From contig CAMZLP010000045.1 in NCBI GenBank assembly GCA_947311535.1, positions 1 to 37,353 on the forward strand: DNA of 37,353 nt, written 5' to 3'. The DNA is from an uncultured Deinococcota bacterium (lineage in GTDB: Bacteria > Deinococcota > Deinococci > Deinococcales > Trueperaceae). A program made the translations under genes and the position numbers. Of this stretch, positions 1 to 7,830 are shown piece by piece. The notes beneath the pieces are model-generated. The model ran no database searches. It saw only the letters and a list, made by a program, of their open reading frames with translations, and was not told the DNA's origin. The first letter of the stretch is position 1. Every line of letters begins with the position of its first letter.

Positions 1-702
1 GGCGCTCATGCCGTCCCACCGGAATATAAAAACAAGGCTGATGCTTATATTGATTATATTGTAAATACCATGCTACCCGAAGTCCATAAAACTGGCTTAG
101 TAACAGCCATAGACGCCTACTGCGAGCATTTGGCTTTTAGCCTTGAACAAACAAAAAGAGTCTTTGAAAAAGCCAGCTCTTTAGGCCTAAGAGTAAAACT
201 CCATGCCGAGCAGTTCTCGCAAATGGGAGCTACAAAATTAGCTTGCCAATATAATGCTTTATCCAGCGACCACTTGGAGTATATTGACGGAGAATCCATA
301 ATTGCTATGTCAAAAAGCAATACCATAGCAGTTTTATTGCCCGGAGCATATTATTCACTCCGTGAAACCCAAAGCCCGCCCATAGATTTATTTAGAAAAC
401 ATAAAGTAGCAATGGCCATAGCCACAGACCTAAACCCAGGTACCTCACCTCTGGCTTCGCTATTACTAATGCTAAACATGGCTGCTGTGCTATTTAAAAT
501 GACAGTACAAGAAGCCCTCTTGGGGGTAACAAAAAACGCCGCCAAAGCTTTGGGCCTAGAAGCCAGCAAAGGCAGCTTGGCTGTAGGCTATGATGCTGAT
601 TTTTGCATTTGGAATCTTGAGCATCCCAGAGATTTAGTAGCTTCATATCTAGCAAATGCCTTGGATTATAGTGTTTACGCCGGAGAAAAAGTAAATGTAT
701 AA
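1..702 (+). CDS. hutI: Imidazolonepropionase (HutI), 5'-truncated by the window edge
   Basis: Hydrolyses 4-imidazolone-5-propionate to N-formimino-L-glutamate in the third step of histidine degradation; cytosolic metal-dependent amidohydrolase. The frame is open from base 1, so only the C-terminal 233 codons are present (the family is about 400 aa). The visible part begins with the typical GAHAVPPEYK segment. HAEQF at visible residues 68-72 supplies a metal/substrate histidine, and TDLNPGTSP (Asp143) matches the conserved (S/T)DxNPG segment near the metal site. A C-terminal amidohydrolase tail (GSLAVGYDADFCIWN) follows. The stop overlaps the start of hutG by 8 bases, so the two are translationally coupled. 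Identification is firm; the true start lies outside the window. Confidence 0.95.
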   Translation, partial: GAHAVPPEYKNKADAYIDYIVNTMLPEVHKTGLVTAIDAYCEHLAFSLEQTKRVFEKASSLGLRVKLHAEQFSQMGATKLACQYNALSSDHLEYIDGESIIAMSKSNTIAVLLPGAYYSLRETQSPPIDLFRKHKVAMAIATDLNPGTSPLASLLLMLNMAAVLFKMTVQEALLGVTKNAAKALGLEASKGSLAVGYDADFCIWNLEHPRDLVASYLANALDYSVYAGEKVNV

Positions 703-1657
703 GCCAGCCTACAAAAACCTTTGGACTGGCCGAGTTGATGCCGAAGATGGCGACTTGGGCAAAAGATGGCATGAAAAAATTGAGTTTATAGAATACCCTT
801 ACCAAACAAAAGCAGGTATAGCCTTTTTGGGTTTTGCTTGCGATGAGGGCGTGCGTAGAAATAAGGGCCGAATTGGTGCAGCTGACGGCCCCAATGCCTT
901 AAAAAGCTCGCTAGCAAAGTTTGCATGGCATTTAAAAAATACTAAGATCTATGATTGCGGAAACGTTCTTTGTAAGCAAAATTTAGAGCTTGCCCAAGCT
1001 GAGTTATCAAAACACATTAACCAACTAATCAAAAACGAGCACTTCCCTATTATCTTAGGTGGTGGGCATGAAGTCGCTTTTGCCAGCTTTATCGGCTTAG
1101 ATGATGCCTTGGCTAATAACAAAGATATAGCAGTTATTAATTTTGATGCTCATTTTGATTTACGTAAAAGTAAAACTCCAAACTCAGGCACTGGTTTTAG
1201 CCAAATTGCTAAACGCTGTCAAGAAAATGGCACTAAATTCAGTTATTTTTGCCTTGGTATTGCCCAATCTGCCAACAGCAAGGCTTTGTTTGCAAAAGCT
1301 GCTGAGCTAAACGTGAGCTACATTCTTGATAAGCAAATGAGCAATAAAAACCTTGAGAAAATAAAGGCTAGATTACACGAATTTTTAAAAAACAAAGAGC
1401 ATATTTATATTTCATTTGATGCTGACGTATTGCCAGCCTACCTCATGCCAGCTGTTAGTGCGCCTGCGGCACGTGGCGTAAAGCTAGAAATAATAGAAGA
1501 TATTTTAGAATTTTTGTTTCAATACTACCGTAAAAACATAAAATTGATTGATTTTCCTGAATTTAATCCTAAATATGATACTAATAGCCTTGAGCAAACT
1601 GTATTAGCTAGGCTTATTTATGACCTAAGCATTTTTATTGCTCATGATTTAGACTAA
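695..1657 (+). CDS. hutG: Formimidoylglutamase, arginase/ureohydrolase family
   Basis: Converts N-formimino-L-glutamate to glutamate and formamide, completing histidine breakdown. The 320-aa length is normal for the arginase fold. All dimanganese-site motifs are visible: GGGHE (His125), DAHFD (Asp151, His153, Asp155) and SFDADVLP (Asp242, Asp244), followed by a PAVSAPAARG segment. The start ATG lies inside the hutI stop region, with GGAG about nine bases upstream. Direct coupling to hutI favours formiminoglutamase over agmatinase or arginase. Neither hutH nor hutU is in the window; they may lie upstream of base 1. Confidence 0.92.
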   Translation: MYKPAYKNLWTGRVDAEDGDLGKRWHEKIEFIEYPYQTKAGIAFLGFACDEGVRRNKGRIGAADGPNALKSSLAKFAWHLKNTKIYDCGNVLCKQNLELAQAELSKHINQLIKNEHFPIILGGGHEVAFASFIGLDDALANNKDIAVINFDAHFDLRKSKTPNSGTGFSQIAKRCQENGTKFSYFCLGIAQSANSKALFAKAAELNVSYILDKQMSNKNLEKIKARLHEFLKNKEHIYISFDADVLPAYLMPAVSAPAARGVKLEIIEDILEFLFQYYRKNIKLIDFPEFNPKYDTNSLEQTVLARLIYDLSIFIAHDLD

Positions 1658-1719
1658 AGGTAGATTAAGTCTAACAATCCCGAAATTACAAAGAATAGAG
1701 AGTAAAACTATCTTGATAA

Positions 1720-2014
1720 CTAGCCATTCCTATCCTTTTCAGGTTCTGGGGTCATTTCCACTCGGATAAAATATCTCTTTCCACCCACAATAGCTACTCT
1801 TTCATCAAATTCTTCTAATAATTCTACTAACCTATATTGCAATTCTCTGGCATCTTCAGTTCTGAAAAATAAATTCCTTACACTAACAAAAACAGTAGAA
1901 TATTATGGCTTTACCAACTCCTTGCTAATCCCCGTAATAATTTTACCACCGGACATCATAACCGGAATTGTCCAATGATCATCATCTCTATCCAAATACA
2001 CGAATTAATCTCAT
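1720..2014 (-). pseudogene. Decayed small gene of unknown family
   Basis: This 416-base gap between hutG and ispF holds a protein-like minus-strand frame. From about 2004 to the TAG at 1720-1722 one frame reads through 93 sense codons with a single in-frame TAA at 1903-1905. The product has ordinary protein composition (for example DDDHWTIPVMMSGGKII before the stop and FRTEDARELQYRLVELLEEF after it). A possible ATG at 2014 starts MRLIRVF in another frame and would need a one-base shift to join. So a gene of about 98 codons seems broken by a nonsense codon and possibly a frameshift. I do not recognise the family. Either half could still be expressed; sequencing error is the main alternative. 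Confidence 0.5.
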
Positions 2015-2073
2015 TATGAAAAGATTTCACACAATTTACAATATATAGCAGTCAAACTAGGTAAGCTTAAGCT

Positions 2074-2541
2074 ATGTTCAAAATTGGCTACGGCGAAGAC
2101 TCCCACGCTCTTGAAAAGGGTAAAATACTGACTATCGGTAATTTACAAATAAAAAACAGCCCCCGCGGCACAATTGCTCATAGTGATGGTGACGTGCTTT
2201 TGCATGCTTTAAGCGACGCTCTGTTATCGGCCTTTGCAGCTGGCGATATTGGTAAATATTTTCCCCCTTCAAATATGGATTATAAAGACTTGGATAGCAA
2301 CATTATTTTAGCTAAGGTTTTAGAATTAATAAATTATGACAATCTAAAAATAAATAATATTGCGGCGGTAGTTATTTTGGATAAACCCAAATTAGGTGAT
2401 TTACGTGAAGCTATTCAGGCAAGAGTAGCCGAACTATTAGCCATAGAAATTAATAAAGTAGGTATAACATTTAAAACTAGCGAAGGTCTGGCGGAGAGAC
2501 ATGTGCAGGCTCGAGTTACGGTATTATTAGAGCTAATCTAA
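2074..2541 (+). CDS. ispF: 2-C-methyl-D-erythritol 2,4-cyclodiphosphate synthase
   Basis: Cyclises CDP-methylerythritol 2-phosphate in the MEP pathway to isoprenoid precursors, implying this organism uses the non-mevalonate route. The 155-aa length matches the family. Zn ligands appear as GEDSH (Asp9, His11) and the HSDGDVLLHALSDA block (His44 being the third ligand). GDIGKYFPP and TFKTSEGL near the C-terminus are also family signatures, although the usual EGLG is EGLA here. The ATG has only a weak upstream Shine-Dalgarno (taggtaag). It stands 16 bases ahead of a peroxiredoxin gene, so the two are probably co-transcribed. ispD is not adjacent. Confidence 0.96.
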   Translation: MFKIGYGEDSHALEKGKILTIGNLQIKNSPRGTIAHSDGDVLLHALSDALLSAFAAGDIGKYFPPSNMDYKDLDSNIILAKVLELINYDNLKINNIAAVVILDKPKLGDLREAIQARVAELLAIEINKVGITFKTSEGLAERHVQARVTVLLELI

Positions 2542-2557
2542 CCCAAAGGAGATTAAT

Positions 2558-3013
2558 ATGGCTGCAAAAGTAGGCGAAAAAGCACCTGAATTCAGTTTAA
2601 AATCAAACTTAGATAAGGAAATCAGCTTGGCTGATTATACCGGCAAGAATATTGTTTTAGTATTTTATCCGTTGGATTTTTCACCGGTATGCAGTATTCA
2701 ATTACCTGAATACTCTAATCGAAAAGTTGATTTCGAAAAAAATGATGCTGTAGTACTCGGCGTAAACCGTGATAGTGTTTATACCCACAAGGCTTGGGCT
2801 ACTGAATATGGTATTGATATACCATTATTAGCAGATATGAACGGCGCAACCGCTGATGCTTATGGTGTTTATTTAGATGCTGCTGGCATAAGCAAGCGGG
2901 CAGTTTTTATTATTAACAAAGATGGGGTTTTAAGCTTTGCACATATAGAAGACAGCCCTGGTGACTTTACCTTACCGGCTGATAAACTAATTGAAGAACT
3001 AGCCAAGCTATAA
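2558..3013 (+). CDS. Peroxiredoxin, 1-Cys, AhpC/TSA family
   Basis: Thiol peroxidase reducing hydrogen peroxide and organic hydroperoxides in the cytosol. The 151-aa thioredoxin-fold protein has the peroxidatic motif as PLDFSPVCS with Cys45; the usual Thr of PxxxTxxC is Ser42. No other cysteine occurs, so it should work as a 1-Cys enzyme needing an external thiol, as in AhpE- or some BCP-type enzymes. A strong AAAGGAG sits before the ATG. It is preceded at 16 bases by ispF and followed by a rho-independent terminator, so it closes that unit. Subfamily (AhpE versus BCP/PrxQ) is not settled by motif alone. Confidence 0.93.
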   Translation: MAAKVGEKAPEFSLKSNLDKEISLADYTGKNIVLVFYPLDFSPVCSIQLPEYSNRKVDFEKNDAVVLGVNRDSVYTHKAWATEYGIDIPLLADMNGATADAYGVYLDAAGISKRAVFIINKDGVLSFAHIEDSPGDFTLPADKLIEELAKL

Positions 3014-3023
3014 ATAAACCCTC

Positions 3024-3050
3024 AACCCTCGCTCAGAGGGTTATTTTTTT
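3024..3050 (+). terminator. Rho-independent terminator after the peroxiredoxin gene
   Basis: Stem AACCCTC (3024-3030) pairs with GAGGGTT (3036-3042) around a 5-nt loop and is followed by a T tract at 3044-3050. It begins 10 bases after the stop and separates the ispF unit from the metal-sensor gene. Confidence 0.85.
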
Positions 3051-3070
3051 GCTTTCAAGCAATTAGGATT

Positions 3071-3076
3071 TATAAT
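3071..3076 (+). promoter_or_regulatory. Probable -10 element giving a leaderless metal-sensor mRNA
   Basis: A perfect TATAAT ends five bases before the ATG at 3082, so transcription should start on or next to the start codon. There is no Shine-Dalgarno, which agrees. The -35 region is poor, falling in the tail of the preceding terminator. Confidence 0.5.
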
Positions 3077-3081
3077 AAGTT

Positions 3082-3405
3082 ATGGAAAACGACTGTGAAA
3101 GCGTAGAGCTAGAAATAAATGATGAAAAACTAATAAATAGAGCCGTATTACTACTAAAAGGCTTTGCAGACCCAACTAGATTTAAGATACTGTGCTTATT
3201 AAAAGACCAAGAGGTCTGTGTGCATCAAATTGTAGATGCTTTTGATATTAGCCAATCAGCCATCAGCCACCAATTGCGGATATTACGAGATGCTAGGCTA
3301 GTTATCAGCCGTAAAAAAGGTAGGCATGTATATTACAAACTGGCTGATCAACATATTTTGGATATGTTGCAAGATAGTCTTTCGCACTCTAATGAAAAAT
3401 CCTAA
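3082..3405 (+). CDS. ArsR/SmtB-family metal-responsive repressor with alpha-5 site
   Basis: Dimeric winged-helix repressor released from DNA by metal. The 107-aa protein has the ArsR fold: ADPTRFKILCLL (29-40), helix-turn-helix around 45-72 with SQSAISHQLRILRDARLV, and a beta-wing SRKKGRHVYY. The C-terminal helix carries Asp89, His91, His102 and Glu105, the exact spacing (D-x-H-x10-H-x2-E) of the SmtB alpha-5 Zn site. Cys46 lies in the alpha-3 position (EVCVH), but a complete alpha-3 site is not obvious. So Zn, Co or Cd sensing is expected rather than arsenic. The likely target is the P1B ATPase promoter about 2.2 kb downstream, which has a TGAA-N6-TTCA operator. Translation looks leaderless. 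Confidence 0.9.
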   Translation: MENDCESVELEINDEKLINRAVLLLKGFADPTRFKILCLLKDQEVCVHQIVDAFDISQSAISHQLRILRDARLVISRKKGRHVYYKLADQHILDMLQDSLSHSNEKS

Positions 3406-3438
3406 GAATCTAAAAATTATACTGCTATCTTCGATAAT

Positions 3439-4167
3439 TTAATCAAGACCAATCAAACCTCGCCGTAGCATTATTTTTTCACAAAAACGAAAGACTATTG
3501 CGCCTATTAAAATACTGGCAAGCGCACCAATTATAATAGGGTAAACATTCGCTGTGCCAGATCTAATATACAAGAGACCTGAGGCAAAAACCGACCAAGT
3601 AGACAGCTTAGTTAATAATACTGGCGAAGCACCGATTGCTGCACCAAAAACTACAAACCATACAAACTGTGAAAGTGTTTGGATTTTTTGATATATCAAC
3701 CTAAAACCGGCTAAAGCTAAACCCATCCCAAACATATACATATAGACCGGAAAACCAATAATCAGCAAACGCAGTGGCAACTCAAGATCTTGGCGTAGAA
3801 TTAAAATAATAATTAGCATGAATGTACTTAGGGTAATTATCGTTTCAATTGCATAGCCTAAGGATACAGCAAAAAGATATTGCAAACTATTTAAAGGCCT
3901 AAGATAAAACTCTTGCAAACGCAATTTCGATTGAGCCAAAACTTTAGTCGGTGCTTGAAATCCAGCACCTGCCAAAAATGCCATAAACAATGCTCCGGTG
4001 CCTGTTTCAAGGCTTGTACCTTTAATAATTACTGAGCTACCTAATGATAACAAAATAATAATTGTGATAAAAGATACCGTATTTAGTATAAATTGCAACG
4101 GATAACGAAATTCTTCAATAAGACGATTTCGAAATGTTAGACAACTAATTTTCCAAAGGCTTGTCAT
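3439..4167 (-). CDS. ABC-2 type transporter permease
   Basis: Integral membrane subunit of an exporter; 242 aa with about six hydrophobic segments (roughly 25-48, 62-75, 95-125, 130-155, 165-185 and 208-228) and the ABC-2 look of a short cytoplasmic N-terminus (WKISCLTFRNRLIEEFRYP) leading into the first helix. The ATG has GAGAGGTG upstream and lies inside the end of the ATPase gene (23-base overlap), so the two subunits are translationally coupled. The substrate cannot be told; relatives export polysaccharides, peptides, drugs or lipids. It converges on the metal-sensor gene. Confidence 0.85.
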   Translation of the reverse strand: MTSLWKISCLTFRNRLIEEFRYPLQFILNTVSFITIIILLSLGSSVIIKGTSLETGTGALFMAFLAGAGFQAPTKVLAQSKLRLQEFYLRPLNSLQYLFAVSLGYAIETIITLSTFMLIIILILRQDLELPLRLLIIGFPVYMYMFGMGLALAGFRLIYQKIQTLSQFVWFVVFGAAIGASPVLLTKLSTWSVFASGLLYIRSGTANVYPIIIGALASILIGAIVFRFCEKIMLRRGLIGLD

Positions 4168-5086
4168 TATTCACCTCTCGTTCTGTGAGCTCTAAAAAAG
4201 CGTGTTCAAAATCAATATAATCTTCAATTTTCAGAATAGTTAAATTATTCTTTGTTGCAAAACTAAATACTTCAGCTAAATATTGGCTATCTTTAGGCAC
4301 AATAATTGAGTTATCCTCAATTTGAAATTTGGCCTTGTTTACTTCAACAAGCGATTCTGAAATATCATCAAAACTAAGCCTAAGTTTTTCTTGCCCCAGA
4401 GAAGCGATCAGCACATCTGGCTGACCCTCAAAAATAGTTGCCCCTTTATTTATGACAACGACATTATCAACTATTGGTCTAATGGCATTTAATTGATGCG
4501 ATGAAATAATAACGCCGGTACCTTCGCTTACAACTTCTTTAAGATGCTGATAAAATTCCTGAGCAGAGCCAACATCCATGCCCAAAGTTGGTTCATCTAA
4601 AATCAAAAGCTTGGGTCTATGCAAGAGTGCTAAAGTCAGAGCAAGTTTTTGCCGCATACCACGTGATAACTCTGTTACCATTTTTGCCCTATGAGCGGTT
4701 AAATCAAATTTCTCAAATAATTCATCTATATTGTGCTTGATGGTTTTATTGTCTAGACCATAGCAAACAGCTGTATATTTAGCTACTGCATCTAATGTCC
4801 ATCTTGCTATCAGTTCACGTTCACCCTCTAAAATTGCACCAACATCACGTAAGATCTTGTGTCGGCTAGCTGAAGGTAGCATCCCCAATACGCTAACATC
4901 GCCTTTTTCAGGGCTAATCAGGCCTAAAATTACTCGAATTAGCGTAGTTTTACCTGCCCCATTTTGCCCTATCAAGCCCACAATTTCACCCTTAGCTACT
5001 TTTAGGTTAGCATCAGATAAAGCAGATATCGCCGTACGCCCTATCGGTTTATAAGATGCTGCAACAGAATTAATTTTAACTAGCAA
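4145..5086 (-). CDS. ABC transporter ATP-binding protein (ABC-2 exporter)
   Basis: Cytosolic ATPase driving the permease encoded next to it. With a TTG start at 5086 it is 313 aa. Walker A GLIGQNGAGKTT (Lys46), signature LSRGMRQKL (Arg-Gly-Met in place of the usual LSGGQ, common in ABC-2 drug/lantibiotic-type exporters), Walker B LLILDEP and H-loop VIISSH are all visible. A C-terminal domain of about 100 aa follows, as in the DRA/CcmA group. The frame stays open to 5236, but that extension has no family likeness. The TTG has AAGAGGTG upstream, and it is overlapped by a 12-codon ORF with a far stronger AGGAGGG, so initiation may be coupled to that ORF. Confidence 0.88.
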   Translation of the reverse strand: MLVKINSVAASYKPIGRTAISALSDANLKVAKGEIVGLIGQNGAGKTTLIRVILGLISPEKGDVSVLGMLPSASRHKILRDVGAILEGERELIARWTLDAVAKYTAVCYGLDNKTIKHNIDELFEKFDLTAHRAKMVTELSRGMRQKLALTLALLHRPKLLILDEPTLGMDVGSAQEFYQHLKEVVSEGTGVIISSHQLNAIRPIVDNVVVINKGATIFEGQPDVLIASLGQEKLRLSFDDISESLVEVNKAKFQIEDNSIIVPKDSQYLAEVFSFATKNNLTILKIEDYIDFEHAFLELTEREVNNDKPLEN

Positions 5087-5114
5087 GCTGCACCTCTTTT
5101 TTCTCTTCAAACAT
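5076..5114 (-). CDS. Possible 12-codon leader peptide overlapping the ABC ATPase start
   Basis: ATG at 5114 follows AGGAGGG (minus strand, 5122-5128) by seven bases and encodes MFEEKKEVQLAS before TAA at 5076-5078. It is the best Shine-Dalgarno nearby but is out of frame with the ATPase, whose TTG lies within it. Alternatives are a one-base shift near the A6 run that would fuse MFEEKK to the ATPase, either as a sequencing error or programmed +1 frameshifting. Confidence 0.35.
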   Translation of the reverse strand: MFEEKKEVQLAS

Positions 5115-5179
5115 CTACAAACCCTCCTAAGCACATTATAAATATAGGTTTTATCAACGAGGTTGGGATTTGAAGTATA

Positions 5180-5241
5180 AAAGGTTGCTTTTTTTATGGG
5201 GGGGGTAATAATTAAAATAAGTACATAAATAAGCAACCTTT
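5180..5241. repeat. 11-bp perfect inverted repeat enclosing a G8 run
   Basis: AAAGGTTGCTT (5180-5190) and AAGCAACCTTT (5231-5241) are perfect reverse complements separated by 40 bases that include seven T and eight consecutive G (5198-5205). It lies upstream of the ABC exporter genes on the minus strand and could be a regulator site or a long-loop hairpin in their leader. Function unknown. Confidence 0.45.
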
Positions 5242-5280
5242 CAATATATTACAATCACCACAAAACATAAAATTATATGT

Positions 5281-5421
5281 TTAAAACAGGTAAAACTGTT
5301 CTGGTATGGATAAATCATCAAAGCCCATTTTATGTTCTTTTCCAATAGCGAGTAGCAGAACAATATTATCTACAAATCAAAAATCACTTGTATAGAGCTC
5401 AGATTTGAATTGAAATATATG
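5281..5421 (-). pseudogene. Possible C-terminal gene remnant with an in-frame TGA
   Basis: In the 368-base gap before the P-type ATPase, one minus-strand frame runs 47 codons from 5421 to TAA 5281-5283 with one TGA at 5377-5379. After the TGA it reads FVDNIVLLLAIGKEHKMGFD and then DLSIPEQFYLF, which has ordinary protein composition. No start codon or RBS is evident, so I read it as debris of a gene, not an active CDS. Family unknown. Confidence 0.35.
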
Positions 5422-5566
5422 TTATTAAAAACACCCAAACTCCAGTTACTTTCCCAAAAATCCGTGGGCTATATTTCTTCATAGAATTAGGTACGGTTAC
5501 CAATATCCTAATCGCCTAACATTACGATATTGGATGCTAGGCAAAAGGTGTGGTAGAAACAAAATC

Positions 5567-5596
5567 TTGACATATGAATACATGTTCATATATACT
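5567..5596 (+). promoter_or_regulatory. Promoter of the P1B ATPase with SmtB-type operator
   Basis: TTGACA (5567-5572) and TATACT (5591-5596) are 18 bp apart. The spacer is filled by an inverted repeat, ATATGAA-N6-TTCATAT (5572-5591), whose core TGAA-N6-TTCA (5575-5588) is the arrangement of known ArsR/SmtB operators. A repressor here would block RNA polymerase. The metal sensor at 3082-3405 is the natural candidate. Transcription would start near 5603. Confidence 0.8.
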
Positions 5597-5631
5597 ATCT
5601 ATTATTGATACTACTAAAAAAAGAGGTAATT

Positions 5632-7764
5632 ATGCCAAATACATCTACAAACCCCAAAACAAGCCCCGAAGCAGAGGTCTGCTACATAATCAACGGTATG
5701 GACTGTGCTGATTGTGCCAATAAGATTGATGATTTAGTAAATCGCACAGAAGGCACAAGCAATGGTCGGGTGAGTTTTATCAATCAAACTTTAAAACTAT
5801 ATTTAGATGAAAAGCTTACCAGCAAAGCAGAATTGGAAAAAAAGGTTCGCTCTCTTGGTTATGAAATTAGTGAAAAAACAGATGATGAAAATAATGCTAA
5901 GCCTAAAGAAAGCTGGTATCAATCTAAACAAGGTAAATTAGTTCTTTTTTCTGCTGGCTTACTTATTACCGCAATAATTTTAAGCTTTATTCTGCCTAAT
6001 TTATCCACTTGGTTTTATGTAGCTGCAATTCTGGTCGGCGTATTCCCGTTAGTTCGCAAAGCTTTTGCCTCGGCAAGATTGGGTAATCCTTTTACTATTG
6101 ATATGCTGGTTAGTATTTCGGCACTTGGTTCTATCTTTATTGATGCAGCTACCGAGGGTGCAGTAGTAGTATTTTTATTTGCAGTAGGCGAGCTTTTAGA
6201 GGGGATAGCAGCCGGAAAGGCTCGAGCCGGTATTAGAGCACTAGCAGACTTAGCACCCAAAACGGCCTTACTTGTAAAAGATAATAAGGTTGAAGAAATC
6301 TTAGCTAAAGATTTAAAAATTGATGACATTATAGAAGTCCAAGCGGGCGGACGAGTAGCAGCTGATGGTATAATAATCAGTGGTGAATCTGCTCTTGATG
6401 ATTCTGCAATTACCGGTGAAAGTGTGCCTGTTAATAAAAGCATTAATGACCGAGTCTATGCCGGTAGCATAAACTCTGACGGTTTATTGCGCATAAAAGT
6501 AACTCATGACCCCAAAGACAACAGCATTGCCAAAATAATTCATTTGGTGGAGCAAGCCCAAGAATCCAAAGCCCCCACAGCAAGGTTTATTGATAATTTC
6601 AGCCGTTGGTATACACCGCTAATTATGCTTATTTCTCTTTTAGTAGCAATCGTTCCACCCTTAGCATTTGCCCAGCCTTGGCATATTTGGTTGTATAAAG
6701 CCTTGGCATTATTGCTAATTGGTTGCCCTTGTGCTTTGGTCTTGAGTGTGCCAGCGGCAATTACCTCGGCAATTTCGGCAGCTGCAAAGCGGGGCATATT
6801 GCTAAAAGGTGGTGCGGTTTTAGAAAACATGAACAAGCTAAAAACCATTGCTTTTGATAAAACCGGTACATTGACTGAGGGTAAACCAAAAGTGACTGAT
6901 TTAATTAGTTTAGATGATAATTTGAATCTTCTTAAGTTGGCGGCTAGCGTGGAAATAGGCTCGAGCCATCCCCTAGCCAAAGCCATAGTGAACAAAGCTC
7001 AAAGTGAAAACATAAGCTTAATTAAAACTTCTGACTCTAAAACCATAAGGGGTAAAGCAGTGAGTGCTTTAATCGAAAATAGCTTAGTTGCCGTTGGTTC
7101 GCCCCGTTATGCTGCCGAAATTAGCAAAATTGATGACAATACAAAAGCACAAATAGACGTTTTAGAATCTGCTGGAAAAACCGTAGTAGTAGTCTTAAAA
7201 GAACAAAGAGTAATTGGCATCATAGCCTTACAAGACCAAGAGCGTAGCGAAGCCAAAAATGCTATTGCTAAGCTCAAAAGCTTAGGCATAAAAAGCATTA
7301 TGCTAACCGGCGACAATGCCAAAACTGGCCAAGCAATTGCCGACAAGCTCGGAATGAATGTAAAAGCTGAACTAATGCCCCAAGAAAAGTTAGAATTCAT
7401 AAAAGAATTAAAACAAGCTGGCAACATTGCCATGATTGGTGACGGCATAAATGATGCCCCTGCCCTTGCTCAGGCAGACATCGGTATAAGCATGGGTGGT
7501 GGCAGTGACGTAGCCTTAGAAACCGCCGATGCTGCTCTCTTGCAAGACTCTGTGGACAGCGTGGTCGAATTGCTACAGCTCTCGCGGGCAACTATGCGTA
7601 ATATCTACCAAAATATCGGTTTTGCTCTTGGTTTAAAAGCAATATTTTTAGTGACTACTTTACTAGGCTTAACGGGTCTCTGGCCAGCCATTATTTCTGA
7701 TACTGGTGCCACTGCTCTAGTTACGGCTAACGCCCTTAGGCTTCTAAATTTTAAAGCAAAATAA
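5632..7764 (+). CDS. P1B-type heavy-metal-exporting ATPase (Zn/Cd/Pb class)
   Basis: Inner-membrane pump that uses ATP to expel divalent soft metals. Domains in order: N-terminal HMA domain with GMDCADC (Cys25, Cys28), two helix pairs, actuator with ITGES, the membrane metal site CPC (Cys365-Cys367), phosphorylation motif DKTGT (Asp409), P1B-specific SHP (His446), MLTGDN and GDGINDAP (603-610), and a last helix with DTGAT (Asp690). CPC plus that final-helix Asp is the ZntA/CadA signature, as opposed to Cu-ATPases. The chosen ATG has AAGAGGT six bases upstream; an in-frame TTG at 5605 lies at the expected transcription start and is less likely. Length 710 aa is typical. A terminator overlaps the stop codon. 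Confidence 0.96.
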   Translation: MPNTSTNPKTSPEAEVCYIINGMDCADCANKIDDLVNRTEGTSNGRVSFINQTLKLYLDEKLTSKAELEKKVRSLGYEISEKTDDENNAKPKESWYQSKQGKLVLFSAGLLITAIILSFILPNLSTWFYVAAILVGVFPLVRKAFASARLGNPFTIDMLVSISALGSIFIDAATEGAVVVFLFAVGELLEGIAAGKARAGIRALADLAPKTALLVKDNKVEEILAKDLKIDDIIEVQAGGRVAADGIIISGESALDDSAITGESVPVNKSINDRVYAGSINSDGLLRIKVTHDPKDNSIAKIIHLVEQAQESKAPTARFIDNFSRWYTPLIMLISLLVAIVPPLAFAQPWHIWLYKALALLLIGCPCALVLSVPAAITSAISAAAKRGILLKGGAVLENMNKLKTIAFDKTGTLTEGKPKVTDLISLDDNLNLLKLAASVEIGSSHPLAKAIVNKAQSENISLIKTSDSKTIRGKAVSALIENSLVAVGSPRYAAEISKIDDNTKAQIDVLESAGKTVVVVLKEQRVIGIIALQDQERSEAKNAIAKLKSLGIKSIMLTGDNAKTGQAIADKLGMNVKAELMPQEKLEFIKELKQAGNIAMIGDGINDAPALAQADIGISMGGGSDVALETADAALLQDSVDSVVELLQLSRATMRNIYQNIGFALGLKAIFLVTTLLGLTGLWPAIISDTGATALVTANALRLLNFKAK

Positions 7765-7792
7765 AAATGGAATAAAGCAAAATTCCATTTTT
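7763..7792 (+). terminator. Rho-independent terminator of the metal ATPase
   Basis: AAAAATGGAAT (7763-7773) pairs perfectly with ATTCCATTTTT (7782-7792) around an 8-nt loop. It starts inside the stop codon. The symmetrical A and T flanks would let it also serve the minus-strand pseudogene that converges from the right. Confidence 0.75.
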
Positions 7793-7830
7793 ATACTAGC
7801 TACCGCCTACTAGCTACTAGCTCCTGCCCT

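Noticed and set aside
494-805. 103-codon minus-strand ORF across the hutI-hutG junction
   Set aside because: Antisense shadow of two genes with clear family motifs; no RBS or family likeness.
5087-5236. 50-residue N-terminal extension of the ABC ATPase
   Set aside because: It starts upstream of the good RBS, contains the G8 tract and an unlikely peptide; the conserved domain starts right after the TTG at 5086.
5500-5533. Inverted repeat CCAATATC-N18-GATATTGG upstream of the metal ATPase
   Set aside because: Perfect over 8 bp but AT-rich, with a long loop and no positional link to a promoter; not enough to claim a site.
6015-6995. Two long minus-strand ORFs (142 and 151 codons) inside the metal ATPase gene
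   Set aside because: Shadows of a strongly coding plus strand; composition rich in Ala/Ser/Ile as expected from reversed codons.
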